From contig NZ_JBFCVL010000005.1 in assembly GCF_040712075.1 (NCBI RefSeq), forward strand, positions 62,001 to 126,000: a stretch of DNA of 64,000 nt, read 5' to 3'. Source of the stretch: Fodinicurvata sp. EGI_FJ10296. Lineage in GTDB: Bacteria; Pseudomonadota; Alphaproteobacteria; DSM-16000; Inquilinaceae. How positions within the stretch are numbered: the first letter of the stretch is position 1; each line of letters opens with the position of its first letter. The notes beneath the pieces were generated by a model. It saw only the letters and a list, made by a program, of their open reading frames with translations, ran no database searches and was not told the DNA's origin. Both the position numbers and the translations under genes were made by a program. Below are positions 48,553 to 57,553 of the stretch, in pieces.

Positions 48553-48629
48553 TGGTCGGAGCGGCGGGATTCGAACCCACGACCCCCAGTCCCCCAGACT
48601 GGTGCGCTACCAGACTGCGCTACGCTCCG
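48553..48629 (-). tRNA. tRNA-Pro (anticodon GGG)
   Basis: On the minus strand CGGAGCG (48629-48623) pairs with CGCTCCG (48563-48557). The anticodon stem CCAGT/ACTGG encloses CTGGGGG with anticodon GGG. The T arm has GTGGGTTCGAATCCCGC. The discriminator is A, and CCA is encoded. The gene is 77 bases long and lies behind merR, as often in alphaproteobacteria. Confidence 0.98.
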
Positions 48630-48651
48630 CCCGTCTCGCGGACACTGATTG

Positions 48652-48672
48652 GTCCGGCACGAGTGGCCGGAC
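48652..48672 (-). other. 7-bp hairpin between merR and tRNA-Pro
   Basis: GTCCGGC (48652-48658) and GCCGGAC (48666-48672) are perfectly complementary around a seven-base loop. On the minus strand it follows the merR stop and overlaps a possible tRNA promoter (-10-like TATAGT at 48676-48671). It could end merR transcription or be part of the tRNA leader. Confidence 0.35.
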
Positions 48673-48711
48673 TATAATCAGGGAACGACAGCCAACGCAA
48701 CGGTAAACGTC

Positions 48712-49599
48712 TCAATTTCCGTCGTGCCCGCCCCCGTCGATCATTCTTTCTTCGGATTCTGTGATCGGCTTGTCGGAGGTCAATCGTTCCCGCAGATCCT
48801 GCATGACAGCCAGCACGGCCTCCAACTCCCTTCGAACGGGCCCAGGCAGATCTTCGCTGGTTTGATCCCCATGGACCGCCGCATCGGCATCTTCCTCGCC
48901 TTCGATGCCCGTATCTTTGCCTGGATCTTCAGAGGAGTCGGCGTCGGCCGTGGCTCCGAAGCCCTCACCTGGAGCCTCAGCAGTGACATCTGCTGACTCA
49001 CCGGCATCAGGCCCCTGATGCCCCGGTTTGTCTTTGGCCGGGCCTTCAGGCGGTCCGACTGGTGACTCTTCGGCATCACCGGAAACCTGAGCTGCGCCAA
49101 CGTCGTGCCCGGTGGCACTGCCGTGCACGCTGTCACCGTCACCCTTCTCTGATTCGGATAGTGAACTTCCCGGCGTCCGAACTTCCTCGGGCGTCGGATC
49201 CTGAATACGCTCTTCCGGAATTGATGACGACCCGGCTTCATCGGTCATGACGGCACGAGCCCGTTCAGCCGCCCGTCCTTCACGAAGAAGCTTCTGGACG
49301 CCCTTGATCGTATAGCCTTCTTTGTAAAGGAGGACCTGAATGCGGCGAAGCAGCGTGATGTCTTCCGGCCGATAATAGCGCCGGCCACCCCCGCGTTTCA
49401 GGGGCTTGACCTGGGAAAACTTCGTCTCCCAGAATCGCAACACATGTTGAGGAATTTCAAGCTCATCCGAGACTTCGCTGATCGTCCGATACGCGGTCGG
49501 CGATTTTCGTGCAGACCGGCCGGCGTCTGCCCGCCCTGTTGCGGCGCCATCGGCTGACACTACAGCATTCTCCTGTCGTCCTGCTCCGACTTCTACCAT
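48712..49599 (-). CDS. MerR-family transcriptional regulator with acidic C-terminal tail
   Basis: Residues about 37-110 form a MerR helix-turn-helix and wing: [20 protein letters not shown], then [20 protein letters not shown] and [20 protein letters not shown]. The remaining 180 residues are strongly acidic and Gly/Pro/Ser-rich, probably disordered, with a final helix ([16 protein letters not shown]). Such long-tailed MerR proteins next to ihfA are conserved in alphaproteobacteria; their target is unknown to me. ATG 49599 is chosen because a longer version from 49674 would overlap ihfA. Confidence 0.9.
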   Translation of the reverse strand: MVEVGAGRQENAVVSADGAATGRADAGRSARKSPTAYRTISEVSDELEIPQHVLRFWETKFSQVKPLKRGGGRRYYRPEDITLLRRIQVLLYKEGYTIKGVQKLLREGRAAERARAVMTDEAGSSSIPEERIQDPTPEEVRTPGSSLSESEKGDGDSVHGSATGHDVGAAQVSGDAEESPVGPPEGPAKDKPGHQGPDAGESADVTAEAPGEGFGATADADSSEDPGKDTGIEGEEDADAAVHGDQTSEDLPGPVRRELEAVLAVMQDLRERLTSDKPITESEERMIDGGGHDGN

Positions 49600-49642
49600 C
49601 TGACGGCCACCGAGTTCTGCGCCTGCGTGCCTCCGACGGCCC

Positions 49643-49981
49643 TCACTCTCGCGACTCCGCGGAAGAGGAACCATTCAAGCGAGCGGCCAAGCGACCGGAA
49701 TTGATCCGGTCTTTCAAGACATGGCTTGCGCGGAATACCAGCACTCGCCGCGGCAGAATCGGTACTTCTTCCCCGGTTTTGGGGTTGCGGCCGACGCGCT
49801 CACCTTTCTGGCGGACAGAAAAACTTCCGAAGGACGAAATTTTTACAACGTCGTCGCGCTCCAACGCCTGGCAAATTTCTTCAAGTACCGTCTCAACGAG
49901 GTCCGCGGACTCGTTGCGGGAAAGTCCAACTTCCTCGTAAACGGCTTCGCTGAGCTGCGCGCGCGTCAAAGTTTCAGACAT
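49643..49981 (-). CDS. ihfA: Integration host factor, alpha subunit
   Basis: IHF alpha pairs with IHF beta to bend DNA sharply. The 112-residue protein has [40 protein letters not shown] with the DNA-contacting arm, and the [11 protein letters not shown] motif containing the intercalating proline. It is between fabH and merR, a conserved location for ihfA in this class. Confidence 0.96.
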   Translation of the reverse strand: MSETLTRAQLSEAVYEEVGLSRNESADLVETVLEEICQALERDDVVKISSFGSFSVRQKGERVGRNPKTGEEVPILPRRVLVFRASHVLKDRINSGRLAARLNGSSSAESRE

Positions 49982-50095
49982 GACCTTCCCCTCTATTACG
50001 GAGAAAGAATATCGTGGCTGAAATATGGCGTCAATTACAAAGAGTTGGCGGGAGGCTTTAAAGTGTTGTCTCGGTACTGAGAGCCGGCTTCAATC

Positions 50096-51073
50096 TCACC
50101 AGCGGATCAAGGCCGACGCCCAGGTAAATCCGCCACCCATCGCTTCGAGGAGAACCAGGTCGCCTTTGCGAATGCGCCCGTCGCCGACACCCTCTGCCAG
50201 AGCAAGCGGAATGGAGGCTGCGGAGGTATTCGCATGGCGATCGACCGAGATGACGACGCGACTCATCGGTATGCCCAGCTTTTTGGCGGTAGCTTCGATT
50301 ATCCGGCGATTTGCCTGGTGGGGAACAACCCAATTGATTTCTTCAGGGGAAAATCCGGTCGTCGCCAGAGCTTCGTCGATTACCTCGGACATCTTGGAGA
50401 CGGCGTGCTTGAAGACCTCGCGGCCTTGCATCCGGAGTTTTCCGGCCGTACCGGTCGATGACGGGCCGCCATCGACGTAAAGCATGTCATGGTAACGTCC
50501 GTCGGAATGAAGATGCGTGGTCAGAATTCCGAAGTCGTCGTAGGTGCCGAATCCGGTTTCGGCGGCCAGAACAACGGCGCCGGCGCCGTCTCCGAACAGA
50601 ACGCAGGTGGAGCGGTCGTCCCAGTCGAGGATGCGTGAGAAAGTTTCTGCTCCGATGACGAGCGCGCGACGCGACTGTCCCAATCGGATGTGATTGTCGG
50701 CAAGAGTCAAGGCATAAACGAAGCCCGAGCACACAGCCTGAACGTCATAGGCCATTCCCCGGGTCATTCCCAAGCCTGACTGAACACGAACTGCCGTCGC
50801 CGGAAAGGTTTGATCGGGCGTCGCCGTCGCCAAGACGATGAGGTCGAGTTCGCTACCGGAGATTCCCGCGGCGTCCAGCGCGTTTCGCGCGGCCGACAAG
50901 GCCAGATCGGACGTCATTTCTGAATCTGCAGCGATATGCCGCTGCCGGATTCCGGTTCTCTGAAAGATCCAGTCATCCGATGTGTCGACGATATCCGCCA
51001 TGTCGGCATTCGTCAGTATTTTCTCTGGCAGGTAACTTCCTACGCCGATGATCCGAGAGCGCGTTGCTGTCAT
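50096..51073 (-). CDS. fabH: Beta-ketoacyl-ACP synthase III
   Basis: FabH starts fatty acid synthesis by condensing acetyl-CoA with malonyl-ACP. The catalytic triad is present: Cys115 in [12 protein letters not shown], His in [12 protein letters not shown] and Asn in [16 protein letters not shown]. The length of 325 is canonical. It begins five bases after the plsX stop, so plsX-fabH is an operon. Confidence 0.97.
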   Translation of the reverse strand: MTATRSRIIGVGSYLPEKILTNADMADIVDTSDDWIFQRTGIRQRHIAADSEMTSDLALSAARNALDAAGISGSELDLIVLATATPDQTFPATAVRVQSGLGMTRGMAYDVQAVCSGFVYALTLADNHIRLGQSRRALVIGAETFSRILDWDDRSTCVLFGDGAGAVVLAAETGFGTYDDFGILTTHLHSDGRYHDMLYVDGGPSSTGTAGKLRMQGREVFKHAVSKMSEVIDEALATTGFSPEEINWVVPHQANRRIIEATAKKLGIPMSRVVISVDRHANTSAASIPLALAEGVGDGRIRKGDLVLLEAMGGGFTWASALIRW

Positions 51074-51078
51074 ACCTG

Positions 51079-52212
51079 TTATCCCGCTGCCACATCGGCA
51101 GACCCGACGGACGCTACACCCTCTTTTGCGGCTCCATTGGAATCGATCAAAGAACCAAAATCACCACGCTGAAACTCTTCGATGACTTTCGCATTGAAGC
51201 TGTTCTGCGCCAAATCCGCCGCGACTCCTATTGCGTTTGCGAAGCCGGTAGCGTCGGTTCCGCCATGGCTCTTGACGCATATGCCCCGAAGTCCAAGAAA
51301 CATCGCACCATTATATCGCCGCGGGTCCGCGCGGACACGAAGTTTTCTGAACGCACTACGGGCGAACAGATAGCCAATCCTGGCCATCAGCGACGATTGC
51401 AACGTCTGTTTCATCCACTCGGCATAGAGCTTTGCCGTCCCCTCTGCCGTCTTCAGGGCAACATTGCCGGTAAAACCATCCGTCACCACGACGTCCACGA
51501 CACCGGCGGTAATATCGTTGCCTTCAACGAATCCGTCGAATCGACCGGGAAGCGGGCACTCCTGGAGAATCGCGGCGGCCTCCCGGACGACCTCTGATCC
51601 CTTCAGGGCTTCGGCCCCAACATTGAGAAGGCCGATCGTCGGCGTGCGGGTTCCAAGGACGGCCTTTGAAAACAAGGCGCCCATGACAGCGAATTGGGCA
51701 AGATGGCCCGATTTGCATTCGACGTTCGCGCCAAGGTCGAGAAGGACGCTCTCGCCCTTTTGCGTTGGTATGATTGCCGCGATGGCCGGACGGTCGATGC
51801 CGGGCAATGTCTTTAGCACATACTTTGCCATCGCCATCAACGCACCGGTATTACCGGCGGAAACGACGCACGATGCCTCGCCCGCGCTGACCGCATCGAT
51901 CGCAAGCCGCATGCTCGACTGGCGACCGCTACGCAACGCGACTGACGGTTTCGCGTCATTGGTGACAAATTCGTCGGTGTGCCGAATCTGCGACACCGCG
52001 GCTAAAGCCTGTCGGCTGTCTATAAGCGGCCTCAGCCGCTTTTCGTCGCCGAATATCAAGAACGAAATATCCGGGTAGCGGCTCAGTGCGATCTCTGCAC
52101 CGGAAATTACGCATTCGGGTGCATTGTCCCCACCCATTGCATCCAGTGCAACGGTCAGCGACGTATCCGCACCCGAATATGTATCATTGTTGTTTTCGAT
52201 TCCTGCCGACAT
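51079..52212 (-). CDS. plsX: Phosphate acyltransferase PlsX
   Basis: PlsX makes acyl-phosphate from acyl-ACP for membrane phospholipid synthesis. Motifs are [89 protein letters not shown] and [18 protein letters not shown]. The N-terminus has about 17 extra hydrophilic residues before the conserved core. It lies between rpmF and fabH, as in many bacteria. Confidence 0.97.
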   Translation of the reverse strand: MSAGIENNNDTYSGADTSLTVALDAMGGDNAPECVISGAEIALSRYPDISFLIFGDEKRLRPLIDSRQALAAVSQIRHTDEFVTNDAKPSVALRSGRQSSMRLAIDAVSAGEASCVVSAGNTGALMAMAKYVLKTLPGIDRPAIAAIIPTQKGESVLLDLGANVECKSGHLAQFAVMGALFSKAVLGTRTPTIGLLNVGAEALKGSEVVREAAAILQECPLPGRFDGFVEGNDITAGVVDVVVTDGFTGNVALKTAEGTAKLYAEWMKQTLQSSLMARIGYLFARSAFRKLRVRADPRRYNGAMFLGLRGICVKSHGGTDATGFANAIGVAADLAQNSFNAKVIEEFQRGDFGSLIDSNGAAKEGVASVGSADVAAG

Positions 52213-52255
52213 GTCCCCGACCGCTTAGCCGTCCATACGGGTCGCCGCCGAGGAA

Positions 52256-52441
52256 TCAAGCCTCAGCGGCTGCGCTAACGACCTCACGGCCGTCATAGTA
52301 GCCGCAGGAACCGCACACATGGTGCGGAAGTTTGGTCTCTCCGCAATTCGGGCATTCGCCGACGGCCACGGATTTCAATCCAAGATGGGACCGGCGCATG
52401 TCCCGGCGGGATTTGGAGGTCTTCTTCTTTGGAACAGCCAT
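52256..52441 (-). CDS. rpmF: 50S ribosomal protein L32
   Basis: The 61-residue protein begins [20 protein letters not shown], the usual L32 start. It has a zinc ribbon with Cys30, Cys33, Cys43 and Cys46 (CPNC and CGSC), so it is the zinc-containing form. It lies between yceD and plsX in the standard order. A 5-bp hairpin (CCCGC-N8-GCGGG, 52494-52511) is in the 141-base gap upstream. Confidence 0.98.
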   Translation of the reverse strand: MAVPKKKTSKSRRDMRRSHLGLKSVAVGECPNCGETKLPHHVCGSCGYYDGREVVSAAAEA

Positions 52442-52582
52442 GATCTGATACTCTTTCGCGAAAATAGGCGCTCATTGCAAGGACAGCCGGAACCCCGCTG
52501 CCTGCTGCGGGCCGTTTCTTAGAGGAATTTGGCGGCATGGGCAAGGGCGACGCGTGACAAAGCACAATTACGGGCGCGCAGG

Positions 52583-53143
52583 TCAGTGCTGCCGATCTTT
52601 CAAGCGGGCGAGCGCCGCGAACGGATTTGGCTTCTCGTCGTCATCCTCGGCATTCCGATCAACCATGCTTGTCGTCTCGGGAGGCTCTACCCCTGGCTTT
52701 CTGGGATGAGGGTCCAGCGCCAGTGACAGATGCTGGGCAACGATTTCTCCGATATCCAGAATGTTTCCGTCCAGTGGCTCCGGATCTTCGTCTGACAGCG
52801 GGTCGATGTCCACAATATCGACATGGATGTCAGCGGGAACGGCCGCAAGCGACAGATCGATATCTTCAGATACGCTGCTTTCGAACGACTCAAGGCTTAC
52901 GACGCAGTATTGGCTTACGCGCGCCTCGAACCGGCCGCGAACCCGGACGATCCCCGTCGCCAGCGATAACTTTACCGTCAGATCGGCCGACAGAGCATGG
53001 ATCGCCTCCAGGCCCAGCCGCCTGGCCAGCGATTGGCATTCCCCATCCTTTGCAGAGATCGATCGCTCGACAGCATCTGTCGGCAGACGGTCGACGCGAA
53101 GTGGACGGCTGAATTCCGGCATACCGGCATTTGGCTCGGTCAT
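52583..53143 (-). CDS. yceD: YceD/DUF177 protein (23S rRNA accumulation protein family)
   Basis: The 186-residue product has the DUF177 core: FSRPLRVDRLP, an RVRGRFEARVSQYCVVSLESFES segment in the middle, and a conserved acidic end (LDGNILDIGEIVAQHLSLALDPHPRKPG). Family members are linked to 23S rRNA accumulation, and the gene is normally beside rpmF, as here. In place of the two-cysteine pattern of some members there is only one cysteine (YCVV). The annotation rests on domain and context. Confidence 0.9.
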   Translation of the reverse strand: MTEPNAGMPEFSRPLRVDRLPTDAVERSISAKDGECQSLARRLGLEAIHALSADLTVKLSLATGIVRVRGRFEARVSQYCVVSLESFESSVSEDIDLSLAAVPADIHVDIVDIDPLSDEDPEPLDGNILDIGEIVAQHLSLALDPHPRKPGVEPPETTSMVDRNAEDDDEKPNPFAALARLKDRQH

Positions 53144-53191
53144 CGGCTCCTCCCGGTTACAACGGGCCAGTTACAACGGGCGCGCTCTTGC

Positions 53192-53809
53192 TCATGAAGA
53201 GGCCTCGCCAGGCGGTGCGGGAAAGCGGATGACGGCCGCTCTGATGTCGGCGGCCTCCTGCCGGCGCAGAAGTACACGGGCCTCAACAACGTAGTCTGCC
53301 ATCATCCTGATGGCCTCCGTCGTCGGTTCTGCCACGGTCCCGAAAAGGTTTCTGCGCAGTGCCTCGTCCAAGGACTCCGCATCGCCCCCATCCAGCGCCG
53401 CTTGATAACTCAATGCACGTCCGTAGAAAGCCTCGCCCATCTTGCGGACGCGCTTGCCAACGCTCATATCGCCCACGCCCATTTCACGAAGATTGTGGTC
53501 CATATCGGCGAACATGTAATCAAACAGGGCTTGCGCGAAGTCGGCATCACGGCTGTCAGCGCCACTGTTCCGGGGCCCGCGCACATCTTCGGCTTTCTGT
53601 TCAGGTTCTGCCCGCCACTGCAACCGGTCGAGAAGCAGAAACACGTGCAGCACCACCAATTCGAACCGCCCGTCGATCGTATCCGGCACACCGGCCGTAT
53701 CGTAAAAGCCGGGCTGCCTGGCGGCGTCGACGAGAGAGACGTATGCCTCCGCGGCCGGCCGTTTATCCATCGCCCGTGATGGCTGTCCGAGCAGCCGCTC
53801 AAGAATCAC
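53192..53809 (-). CDS. Ubiquinol-cytochrome c chaperone (CBP3/UPF0174) family
   Basis: The family includes mitochondrial CBP3, needed for cytochrome bc1 complex assembly. Conserved features are AARQPGFYDTAGVPDTIDGRF, ELVVLHVFLLLDRL, FAQALFDYMFADMDHNLREM and GDMSVGKRVRKMGEAFYGR. GTG 53809 is chosen because the conserved reading begins at VILERLLG and GGGGA is eight bases upstream (205 residues). Longer frames through 54001 run into the divergent bamE promoter. It precedes yceD by 48 bases. Confidence 0.9.
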   Translation of the reverse strand: MILERLLGQPSRAMDKRPAAEAYVSLVDAARQPGFYDTAGVPDTIDGRFELVVLHVFLLLDRLQWRAEPEQKAEDVRGPRNSGADSRDADFAQALFDYMFADMDHNLREMGVGDMSVGKRVRKMGEAFYGRALSYQAALDGGDAESLDEALRRNLFGTVAEPTTEAIRMMADYVVEARVLLRRQEAADIRAAVIRFPAPPGEASS

Positions 53810-54022
53810 CGATCTGTCCCCTTCGTCGCAAAAGACACCGAGCGGCGAGCCCGCTTGGACGTCGCTCCATCTCGACCCTCTACAAATGGCCGTACATGGT
53901 GTAAACGTCAATCCGTGCCACCGCGCTCGTGCCCGCGCGCCCGCTGCATCGGTGCTGTCCATCATGTAGGGCGTCACGGCGGAGGGGCACGACGGAATCA
54001 TTGCAGTCCAGGGATTTGCTCG

Positions 54023-54475
54023 ATGGCGCTCAGAAGTTTTGTTAAGTTCCCTGCCGTGGCAGCCACGGCGCTCGTATTGCTCTCCTGCAGCCCGATCGTC
54101 GAAACGCGCGGTAACATGATCGACGACCGCCGCCTCAACCAGATCAATGTGGGGCAGACGACGCGCGACGATGCTGCATTCATCCTCGGCACGCCATCGG
54201 CCACAGCCCCATTTCAGGAGGATGAGGCCTGGTTCTATATCGGTCAGGTAGCGGAAACGCGGGCCTTCTTCGAGCCGCAGATCGTTGAACGGCAGGTGGT
54301 AGCGCTCACTTTCGACCAGCAGGGATTCGTTTCAGCGGTCGAGCGGCTCAACCTTGAGGATGGTGAGAACGTCGATCTCGTCAATCGGGAGACTCCGACG
54401 CGTGGTCGGGAAATGTCGATAATGGAACAGCTCTTGGGCAATCTGGGACAGCGCCTCGGCCAGAGTATGGACTAG
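54023..54475 (+). CDS. bamE: Outer membrane assembly lipoprotein BamE (SmpA/OmlA)
   Basis: BamE is a small lipoprotein of the BAM complex that inserts outer membrane proteins. The signal peptide ends in a lipobox LLSC, and the mature part has INVGQTTRDDAAFILGTPS and DEAWFYIGQV, typical of the SmpA/OmlA fold. The 150-residue length is normal. ATG 54023 is chosen; an upstream in-frame extension from 53855 is antisense to the chaperone gene. It is divergent from the chaperone gene and convergent with the FliL-like gene. Confidence 0.92.
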   Translation: MALRSFVKFPAVAATALVLLSCSPIVETRGNMIDDRRLNQINVGQTTRDDAAFILGTPSATAPFQEDEAWFYIGQVAETRAFFEPQIVERQVVALTFDQQGFVSAVERLNLEDGENVDLVNRETPTRGREMSIMEQLLGNLGQRLGQSMD

Positions 54476-54541
54476 GGATTTGCGGGGCAGCCCCGGCAGA
54501 CCCGATTGGCAGAAACGCACCCAGGCAATAACCAACACCCG

Positions 54542-54587
54542 CGAACGGACAAGACCCGGAGCCGTGGCCCCGGGTCTTGTCCGTTCG
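54542..54587. terminator. Perfect 18-bp inverted repeat, probable bidirectional terminator
   Basis: CGAACGGACAAGACCCGG (54542-54559) is exactly complementary to 54570-54587, with a ten-base loop. It lies between the 3' ends of the convergent bamE and FliL-like genes, 66 and 18 bases from their stops. No long T-run is present on either strand. Confidence 0.7.
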
Positions 54588-54605
54588 AACTATATGCCGG
54601 ATGCG

Positions 54606-55064
54606 TCAGACGTTTCTGAGCGGCCGCTCGGCGATCATTTGAACAAGAACGTCGCGGACGGCGTTCTCACCCATCACGGAAGCACTTACGGCCATGAGGC
54701 GCCGCTTCACATGATCGAGGTTGACGACACCGTTGCGCACGCCCCTTCCTTCGTGGAGGTCCCCATACATGTCGGCAAGGAACGCATCGTTCAATCGCGG
54801 CGCCTGATCTATCAGACTGTCGCCCACTTCGTTGCTGTCAACCTGAAGCATAATCTGCAACGTCACCAACCGCGTTACCTGACCGTTGGCGATGACAGGT
54901 ATTCTTATCGGCTCAAATTCGACGAATATCGGATCCGGAGCGGCAGCCTCTGTCTCCGGCAGCATCGCTGCCAGTGCATCGCCGTGCTTCATGAATGCCC
55001 ATCCGCCGACACCGACGGCGCCGACAAGGGCCAGCACCAGAACGGCTGCCATCAGCTTCTTCAT
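54606..55064 (-). CDS. FliL-like single-pass membrane protein
   Basis: The 152-residue protein has one N-terminal membrane segment (about 4-24, LMAAVLVLALVGAVGVGGWAF). A periplasmic domain follows with FVEFEPIRIPVIANGQVTRL, VTLQIMLQVDS and a long helix ending VRDVLVQMIAERPLRNV. This pattern is that of FliL-family proteins, which support flagellar stators. No flagellar gene is near; it follows thiL. ATG 55064 has AAGGGA upstream. A specific function is not certain. Confidence 0.75.
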   Translation of the reverse strand: MKKLMAAVLVLALVGAVGVGGWAFMKHGDALAAMLPETEAAAPDPIFVEFEPIRIPVIANGQVTRLVTLQIMLQVDSNEVGDSLIDQAPRLNDAFLADMYGDLHEGRGVRNGVVNLDHVKRRLMAVSASVMGENAVRDVLVQMIAERPLRNV

Positions 55065-55212
55065 TTACATCCCTTCCTGGAACGAATCATCGGTATTTCT
55101 TGCTTCACTCTAGCAAGTCAGCGATCAACAAATCCTTAAACCATGGATTTTACGGGCTTTTTTACTGACTTTCATGCTCTCGTCCGCTGCATCAACGTCG
55201 GAACGATCAAGT

Positions 55213-56226
55213 CTAGAAATGGGTCCAGCTGCCCTGGCTTTCGATTTCGCGGCCGCTTGCGTCAAGAAGACGAACGGCGTTACCGGAAACGACGGTTCCA
55301 ATCTTCGTGATCGGGGTAGCCGCATTTCCGAGCAGGCGGTCGACCGCCACCTCATCGCGCGCCGTAAACAGGAGTTCGTAATCATCGCCGCCCGATGCCA
55401 GTTCCGCCATCGCGACACCGCCCATTTCAATGGCCTTTGCCGCATGCGAGGAAATGGGGATCGAAGAAAGAAAAATATCGATACCGACACCCGAACTGCG
55501 GGCGATATGGGCGGCGTCACCCACCAGACCATCGGAAACGTCGAGGCAAGCGCCGGGCGGAGTGACTTCAACCAAGCGCTTTCCAATGTCTAGACGCGGA
55601 GTCGGAAGTTCGAATCGGGCAGACAACTGAGCCCGGACATCATCCGGACATTTGTCCATCTCACCCTTCATGACTCTGAGGCCAAGATATGCATCGCCGA
55701 GCGTGCCGGTGACAAAGACGCTATCGCCGACCGTAGCACTGGAGCGCCGGAGCCCGTCAGCATCGGCCGGCAGCAAGCCGAAAGCCGTGATCGTCACCAC
55801 GGCCGGCCCCGACGTCGAAACCGAGTCGCCGCCAGCCAGACCGATTCCGAAGTGATCCTGGTCGACCGACAGGCCCTGGGCAAACTGTTCGAGCCACCCG
55901 CTACCGGTTTCGGATCCGAGAGCGGTGTTGAGCGTATAGACCCAGGGTTCCGCCCCCATTGCGGCGAGATCCGAAAGATTGACCCGCAGCAGCTTGCGGG
56001 CGACGGTGGACGGCGATTGCACGGGCAGCCAATGCACCCCTTCGACCATTGTATCGGTCGTTACGACCAGCTTCTTTCCCGGTGGCGGAGACAGTACGGC
56101 CGCATCATCGTCTAACCCCAGGGCCCCTTCGACCCTGGCGGCCAACGGCTTCAAGAAACGATCTATGCGCGCGAATTCACCGACGGGCGCGCTGGCCTCG
56201 CCGCCTTCCGGATCATGAATGGACAT
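55213..56226 (-). CDS. thiL: Thiamine-monophosphate kinase
   Basis: ThiL phosphorylates thiamine monophosphate to the active diphosphate, the cofactor of the PDH E1 encoded elsewhere in this window. Motifs are GLDDDAAVL, TTDTMVEGVHW, RVNLSDLAAMGAEPW, GLAGGDSVST, VTGTLGDAYLGL, LDVSDGLVGDAAHIA and SGGDDYELLFTA. The length of 337 is typical. It follows nusB by 62 bases in the conserved ribH-nusB-thiL order. Confidence 0.96.
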   Translation of the reverse strand: MSIHDPEGGEASAPVGEFARIDRFLKPLAARVEGALGLDDDAAVLSPPPGKKLVVTTDTMVEGVHWLPVQSPSTVARKLLRVNLSDLAAMGAEPWVYTLNTALGSETGSGWLEQFAQGLSVDQDHFGIGLAGGDSVSTSGPAVVTITAFGLLPADADGLRRSSATVGDSVFVTGTLGDAYLGLRVMKGEMDKCPDDVRAQLSARFELPTPRLDIGKRLVEVTPPGACLDVSDGLVGDAAHIARSSGVGIDIFLSSIPISSHAAKAIEMGGVAMAELASGGDDYELLFTARDEVAVDRLLGNAATPITKIGTVVSGNAVRLLDASGREIESQGSWTHF

Positions 56227-56288
56227 GGATTAACCGCCTGGACATTGCGCTATCCGCCGCAAGAGTCCCGTCGGGACCGAAGTTGCGC

Positions 56289-56948
56289 CTAGATCGCTCG
56301 GTCGTTGAAGCTGTCGGGCGCATCGGATGAGGTTTCCTCCTGCTCGCCAGACGGGGCCTCGCCGACATCAGAACTGCCGGCCGGATTGGCGTGGGACTGT
56401 TGATTGTCGGGCGAAAATTCGGTTGCGAGATCAGCGCTGTTATCAAGCGGCGGTGGCAAGTCCGCCGCTGCATCGGCTTTTGCGCCCTCACCCGGCCGAA
56501 TGGATCGGGACAAACGGTCGAGCACGGCATTGACCATTGCCGGCTCCTTCCCGCCGAAGAACGCCTGCGCCACATGTACATATTCAGTGATGATGATGCC
56601 GGGCGAAACCAGCGGGTTTTCAAGCAGTTCCCAGGTGCCGCTCTTGAGGATGACCTTGAGCAGAAGTTCAACGCGGTCCAGCGACCATGAATTGCTCATG
56701 GCATCGGCAACCATCGGCTCCAACTCACCCGATCGCTGGGCCGTTCCGCGAACGATGTCGGCGAAGAGCTGCGGGTCCGGCGATACGTATTCATCGCCAT
56801 CGATCTGGGCGCCAAAGCGAAAGTGAACGAATTCTCCGATCACACGCTCAACATCCGAGTTGATCAGCATGACTTGGTAGAGTGCCTGGACCGCCGACAA
56901 TCTGGCGGCCGAACGCCGGGCTTTGGCTGATGGCCGATGTTTAGACAT
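56289..56948 (-). CDS. nusB: Transcription antitermination factor NusB with C-terminal extension
   Basis: NusB binds boxA RNA with S10 and supports rRNA antitermination. The core (about residues 1-160) has ARRSAARLSAVQALYQVMLI, FADIVRGTAQR, WSLDRVELLLKVILKSGTWEL and IITEYVHVAQAFFGGKEPAM. About 55 further residues form a Ser/Ala/Pro/Asp-rich tail that is probably disordered and absent from ordinary NusB. ATG 56948 starts the conserved MSKHRPSAKARRSAARL; longer readings overlap ribH. Confidence 0.93.
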   Translation of the reverse strand: MSKHRPSAKARRSAARLSAVQALYQVMLINSDVERVIGEFVHFRFGAQIDGDEYVSPDPQLFADIVRGTAQRSGELEPMVADAMSNSWSLDRVELLLKVILKSGTWELLENPLVSPGIIITEYVHVAQAFFGGKEPAMVNAVLDRLSRSIRPGEGAKADAAADLPPPLDNSADLATEFSPDNQQSHANPAGSSDVGEAPSGEQEETSSDAPDSFNDRAI

Positions 56949-57015
56949 GAATATTCGCTTGTCCAAAAAAGTTGCCGTCCAGAGACCGGCAATTGCGGGG
57001 TGTTCTACGGCCGGG

Positions 57016-57474
57016 TCATAAACCGAAATGCCGACGCAACGCAATCATATCAAGGCAAGCCCGAGCCACGGCTCCACCCTTGTTCTTTTGATCGACCGAG
57101 GCTCGTGTCCAGGCCTGCGCATGGTCTTCGCAGGTGAGTATGCCATTTGCGACAGCCAGTTTTTCCCGGACCGCGAGATCCTGAAGTCCGCGTGCGCTCT
57201 CGCCGCAGACATAATCATAGTGCGTGGTTTCACCGCGAATGACGCACCCAAGGGCGACAAACCCATCGAAGCCGGGCAGCAAGCGGCCCTGCCTGGCAGC
57301 ATCGTGAGCGAAAGCGATTGCCGCCGGTATTTCCAGTGCGCCTGGAACGGCTATACGTTCATATGTGGCGCCGGAATGGTCGAGAACGGTTGTTGCACCG
57401 GCCATCAGGGCGTCGGCAATGTCCGTGTAGAATCGGCCCTCCACGATCAGGATCGTGGTGCTGGTAGCGGTCAT
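57016..57474 (-). CDS. ribH: 6,7-dimethyl-8-ribityllumazine synthase
   Basis: RibH condenses 5-amino-6-ribitylaminouracil with dihydroxybutanone phosphate. It has the fold and substrate motifs ILIVEGRFYTDIADALMAGA, VPGALEIPAAIAFA, FVALGCVIRGETTHYDYVCGE and LAVANGILTCEDHAQAWTRA. The length of 152 is normal. It sits between ribBX and nusB with small gaps on both sides. Confidence 0.96.
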   Translation of the reverse strand: MTATSTTILIVEGRFYTDIADALMAGATTVLDHSGATYERIAVPGALEIPAAIAFAHDAARQGRLLPGFDGFVALGCVIRGETTHYDYVCGESARGLQDLAVREKLAVANGILTCEDHAQAWTRASVDQKNKGGAVARACLDMIALRRHFGL

Positions 57475-57553
57475 GGCAATTCATCCCTGTCGCGATCCGG
57501 AAATCCGGTTGATCGGCACCGGCATTGGTGGCCCGGCGCTCGGTCTGCCGCCG

